Assembly (NCBI GenBank): GCA_003131625.1
Contig: PKVY01000061.1
Span: forward strand, 1-42,790
DNA from: Acidobacterium sp.
GTDB lineage: Bacteria > Acidobacteriota > Terriglobia > Terriglobales > Acidobacteriaceae
Direction of reading: 5' to 3'
DNA length: 42,790 nucleotides
A program made the position numbers and the translations under genes. Shown in pieces: positions 40,344 to 42,790 of the stretch. The notes under the pieces were generated by a model. It was not told the DNA's origin, did no database searches, and saw only the letters and a program-made list of their open reading frames with translations. Numbering within the stretch: position 1 is the stretch's first letter; every line of letters starts with the position of its first letter.

Positions 40344-42287
40344 ATGTCGAGTACAGGCGTCAGCGAAGGCCATAAACCAAACGGCCACCGGGTCCAGGGG
40401 CACGCGGACCTTGAAGGCGTAAAGGGACACGCGACCGATGAAGCGCTGCTGGTTTCGCAGGAGATTCTGCGGCTGGTGGAAGCGTCGAAGGAGGGCCGAC
40501 TCCAGGAGCGCGGCCGAGCCAGCCAGTTCACCGGGATGTATCGCGAGATGGTCGAGGGCATCAACGAGATGCTGGATGCGATTCTGCTGCCCATCGGTGA
40601 GGGGAACCGCATTCTGGCGCAGATTTCCTCAGGCAAGATCGACGAGCTGATCGCAGCCACTTACAAAGGCGACCACGAAAAGATGAAGGTCGCCATCAAC
40701 AACGTCGCCACCGTAACGCAGAGCCTGCAGAAGGAGATGGCGCGGCTGACCGATGCTTCGAAGGAAGGGCAACTCTCCGAGCGCGGCAAGCCGGAGCATT
40801 TCCAGGGAGCCTATGCCGAGATCGTGCGCGGCGTGAACGCCATGCTCGATGCCATCCTGCTGCCCATCGGCGAAGGAAACCGGATTCTGGCGCAGATTTC
40901 CTCGGGCAAGATCGACGAGCTGATCGCCGCCACCTACAAGGGCGACCACGAAAAGATGAAGGTCGCGATCAACAATGTCGGCCTGGTGGTCCAGGCTCTC
41001 CACAAGGAACTCGATCGCCTGATTGAAGCTTCGAAGGCCGGTCAGCTCTCGGAGCGCGGCAAAGCGGACCAGTTCCGGGGCGCGTATGCGGAGATCGTGC
41101 GCGGCGTGAACGCCATGCTGGACGCGGTGATCGGGCCGCTGAACGTTTCGGCGCGCTATGTGGACCAGATCAGCAAAGGGGATAATCCGCCCCGCATCAC
41201 GGACAACTACAACGGCGACTTCAACCTGATCAAGAACAACCTGAACACGCTGATCGACGCGATGGACGAGATCACGGCGGGAGCCGAACAGATTGCTAAG
41301 GGCGATCTGACGGTGACGCTGAAGGAGCGGTCGCCCGAGGACAAGCTGATGCAGGCGCTGTCGGCGATGGTGGCCGGACTGACACAGACCGTGTCAGAGA
41401 TCCGGACGATCGCCGGGGAGGTCGCATCGGCAAGCCAGTCGATTTCGACGGCCTCGGTGCAGGTGTCGAAGGGCGCGAGCGCGCAAGCGGCGGCCGCCGA
41501 GGAGGCCTCGTCGTCGATGGAGGAGATGGTTTCCAACATCAAGCAGAACGCGGATAACGCGCAGCAGACGGACAAAATCGCCAACAAGAGCGCGCGCGAC
41601 GCGCAGGAGAGCGGGAAGAGCGTGCTCGAGGCCGTCGCCGCGATGAAGGAGATCGCGAGCAAGATTTCCATCATTGAGGAAATCGCCCGCCAGACCAACC
41701 TGCTGGCGCTGAACGCGGCGATCGAAGCTGCGCGGGCGGGTGAACACGGCAAGGGATTTGCCGTGGTGGCGGCCGAGGTGCGCAAGCTGGCCGAACGCAG
41801 CCAGAAGGCGGCGGGAGAGATCAACCAGCTTTCGGGCACTACGCTGCGCGTGTCGGAAAAGTCCGGAGAACAGCTGGAGAAGCTGGTCCCGGACATCCAG
41901 CGGACGGCGGAACTGGTGCAGGAGATCACCGCGGCCAGCAAGGAACAGGACACGGGGGCGGAGCAGATCAACAAGGCGCTGCAGCAGCTGGAGCAGGTGA
42001 TCCAGCAGAATGCTTCGGCAGCCGAGGAGATGGCTTCGACGACCGAGGAGCTGACCGGGCAGTCCGAGCAACTGGTCAGCGCGCTGGCCTTCTTCCAGAC
42101 AGGGGGCGAAGACGAGGGGCCACGGCGGGGCGGGAAACCTCCACGGCCGGCGCATGCAGGGCCGGCGCGCGCGGCCAAGCCCGCGGCGCAGGCGGCGGCA
42201 GCTCAAAAAGCAGCGGCCAAAGGCGGCGTCAAGTTGCGGCTCAGCGAAAAGCGCGACGAGACGGACGGGGAATTCGAGCGGTATTGA
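40344..42287 (+). CDS. Soluble methyl-accepting chemotaxis protein with tandem HAMP-like repeats
   Basis: Cytoplasmic receptor of 647 residues; no transmembrane helix. Residues about 40-310 carry three 91-residue repeats (core [20 protein letters not shown], then [10 protein letters not shown]), followed by a HAMP segment ([17 protein letters not shown]). The signalling domain has the hairpin tip [20 protein letters not shown] and methylation-helix heptads. After a Pro/Ala/Lys-rich linker the protein ends EFERY, which fits the x-aromatic-x2-aromatic CheR-docking pentapeptide. The architecture is like FrzCD-type cytoplasmic receptors. It lies between cheA and cheW. Confidence 0.93.
   Translation: MSSTGVSEGHKPNGHRVQGHADLEGVKGHATDEALLVSQEILRLVEASKEGRLQERGRASQFTGMYREMVEGINEMLDAILLPIGEGNRILAQISSGKIDELIAATYKGDHEKMKVAINNVATVTQSLQKEMARLTDASKEGQLSERGKPEHFQGAYAEIVRGVNAMLDAILLPIGEGNRILAQISSGKIDELIAATYKGDHEKMKVAINNVGLVVQALHKELDRLIEASKAGQLSERGKADQFRGAYAEIVRGVNAMLDAVIGPLNVSARYVDQISKGDNPPRITDNYNGDFNLIKNNLNTLIDAMDEITAGAEQIAKGDLTVTLKERSPEDKLMQALSAMVAGLTQTVSEIRTIAGEVASASQSISTASVQVSKGASAQAAAAEEASSSMEEMVSNIKQNADNAQQTDKIANKSARDAQESGKSVLEAVAAMKEIASKISIIEEIARQTNLLALNAAIEAARAGEHGKGFAVVAAEVRKLAERSQKAAGEINQLSGTTLRVSEKSGEQLEKLVPDIQRTAELVQEITAASKEQDTGAEQINKALQQLEQVIQQNASAAEEMASTTEELTGQSEQLVSALAFFQTGGEDEGPRRGGKPPRPAHAGPARAAKPAAQAAAAQKAAAKGGVKLRLSEKRDETDGEFERY
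40575..41133 (+). repeat. Internal 273-bp direct repeats within the receptor gene
   Basis: Equivalent points of the three units lie at 40575, 40848 and 41121, a constant 273 nt (91 codons). Units 1 and 2 are nearly identical in protein and highly similar in DNA over at least 130 bp, with mostly third-position changes; unit 3 diverges in its second half. Confidence 0.88.
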
Positions 42288-42356
42288 CCGGGAGGGGCGC
42301 AGGGGCCGTCGACGACGGCCCGCGCGCCTGTATTCAGGACAGAGAGGAGTCGGACG

Positions 42357-42790
42357 ATGAGTGTAAGCGAGATCACAGAGACCCGGCAGTACCTGACTTT
42401 CCGGCTGGGCAACGAAATCTTCGCGACCGATGTCGCCAAGGTGAGAGAGGTGCTGGACCTGACGACGATCACGGCGGTTCCGCGCACCCCGGAGTTCATG
42501 AGCGGGGTGATCAATCTGCGGGGCAGCGTGGTGCCGGTGGTCGACCTGCGGCTATGTTTCGAAATGTCGAAGACGGAAAGCACGCGCAACACCTGCATCG
42601 TGGTGGTGGAGGTGCTGCTGGACAACGAGCCCACTGTCATTGGGGCTCTGGCCGATTCGGTGGAAGAGGTGATCGACCTCGAGCCGGATCAGATTGAGCC
42701 GGCGCCGCGCATTGGCACCCAGATCCGGACGGAGTTCATCCGCGGCATGGGCAAGCGGGACGCGCAGTTCATCATGATTCTGGACATCGA
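42357..42790 (+). CDS. cheW: CheW coupling protein (3' end outside window)
   Basis: Adaptor linking receptor and CheA. ATG at 42357 follows GAGGAG by 8 bp. The visible 144 residues read TRQYLTFRLGNEIFATDVAKVREVL, then VPRTPEFMSGVINLRGSVVPVVDLR, the two most conserved CheW blocks, and later GMGKRDAQFIMILDI. The frame is open to the window edge; the remaining part should be about 15-25 residues. It is 69 bp downstream of the receptor gene, in the same direction. Confidence 0.94.
   Translation, partial: MSVSEITETRQYLTFRLGNEIFATDVAKVREVLDLTTITAVPRTPEFMSGVINLRGSVVPVVDLRLCFEMSKTESTRNTCIVVVEVLLDNEPTVIGALADSVEEVIDLEPDQIEPAPRIGTQIRTEFIRGMGKRDAQFIMILDI

Overview
The window is high-GC, densely coded bacterial DNA, apparently chromosomal. 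It carries parA and parB with three perfect parS palindromes, and NrdR, Ku, TadA and lysine-biosynthesis genes. The gene complement and gene style fit Acidobacteriota best: a pyruvoyl-type arginine decarboxylase, a Mo-oxidoreductase/cytochrome b pair, an FHA-GAF-SpoIIE phosphatase, and an ECF sigma factor with small membrane partners. This assignment is inferred from family knowledge, not from a search.

Layout. 1-3.0 kb: end of an EmrA-type adaptor, a DHA2-type MFS exporter whose natural start is cut off by an in-frame TAG, and a LysR regulator. 3.1-6.3 kb: a compact arginine-to-putrescine route (pyruvoyl arginine decarboxylase, N-carbamoylputrescine amidase, agmatine deiminase) running into tadA, with ATGA overlaps. 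6.3-12.8 kb: a HAD phosphatase, a lytic transglycosylase, a UPF0104-type membrane protein, a DUF1801 protein, a RibD-like reductase, an alpha/beta hydrolase and a Tat-exported Mo enzyme with its cytochrome b. 13.1-17.0 kb: Ku, a DUF1440 protein, nrdR, an isocitrate dehydrogenase-type enzyme and a cupredoxin lipoprotein. 17.2-22.3 kb: the aspartate/lysine genes asd-lysC-dapB and dapA, split by an opposite-strand WcaF-like acetyltransferase. 22.3-26.1 kb: the chromosome-segregation locus, with an envelope protein gene between two parS sites, then parA, the third parS, and parB. 26.1-30.7 kb: a glycan patch with a deleted glycosyltransferase remnant, a GT9, a GT4 and asnB. 30.7-35.3 kb: phosphatase, sigma factor, small membrane proteins and a bicupin oxalate decarboxylase. 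35.5-42.8 kb: a chemosensory cluster (coiled-coil protein, CheY, STAS, CheA, soluble receptor, CheW cut by the window end).

The least ordinary signals are these. (1) A family of degenerate tandem repeats with a fixed 7-nt period but a different heptamer at each locus; five of seven arrays begin at or within about 6 nt of the upstream stop codon and two end 2 bp before a parS site. (2) A soluble coiled-coil protein next to CheY that carries a CheZ-like D-x3-Q motif between two receptor-like hairpin segments. (3) A soluble receptor with three 91-residue HAMP-like repeats and a C-terminal EFERY that fits the CheR-tether consensus. (4) Several starts only 6-10 nt downstream of a TAnnnT hexamer, as in leaderless transcripts. 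No tRNA, rRNA, CRISPR array or insertion sequence was recognised. All readings are by eye; no alignment or folding program was run.
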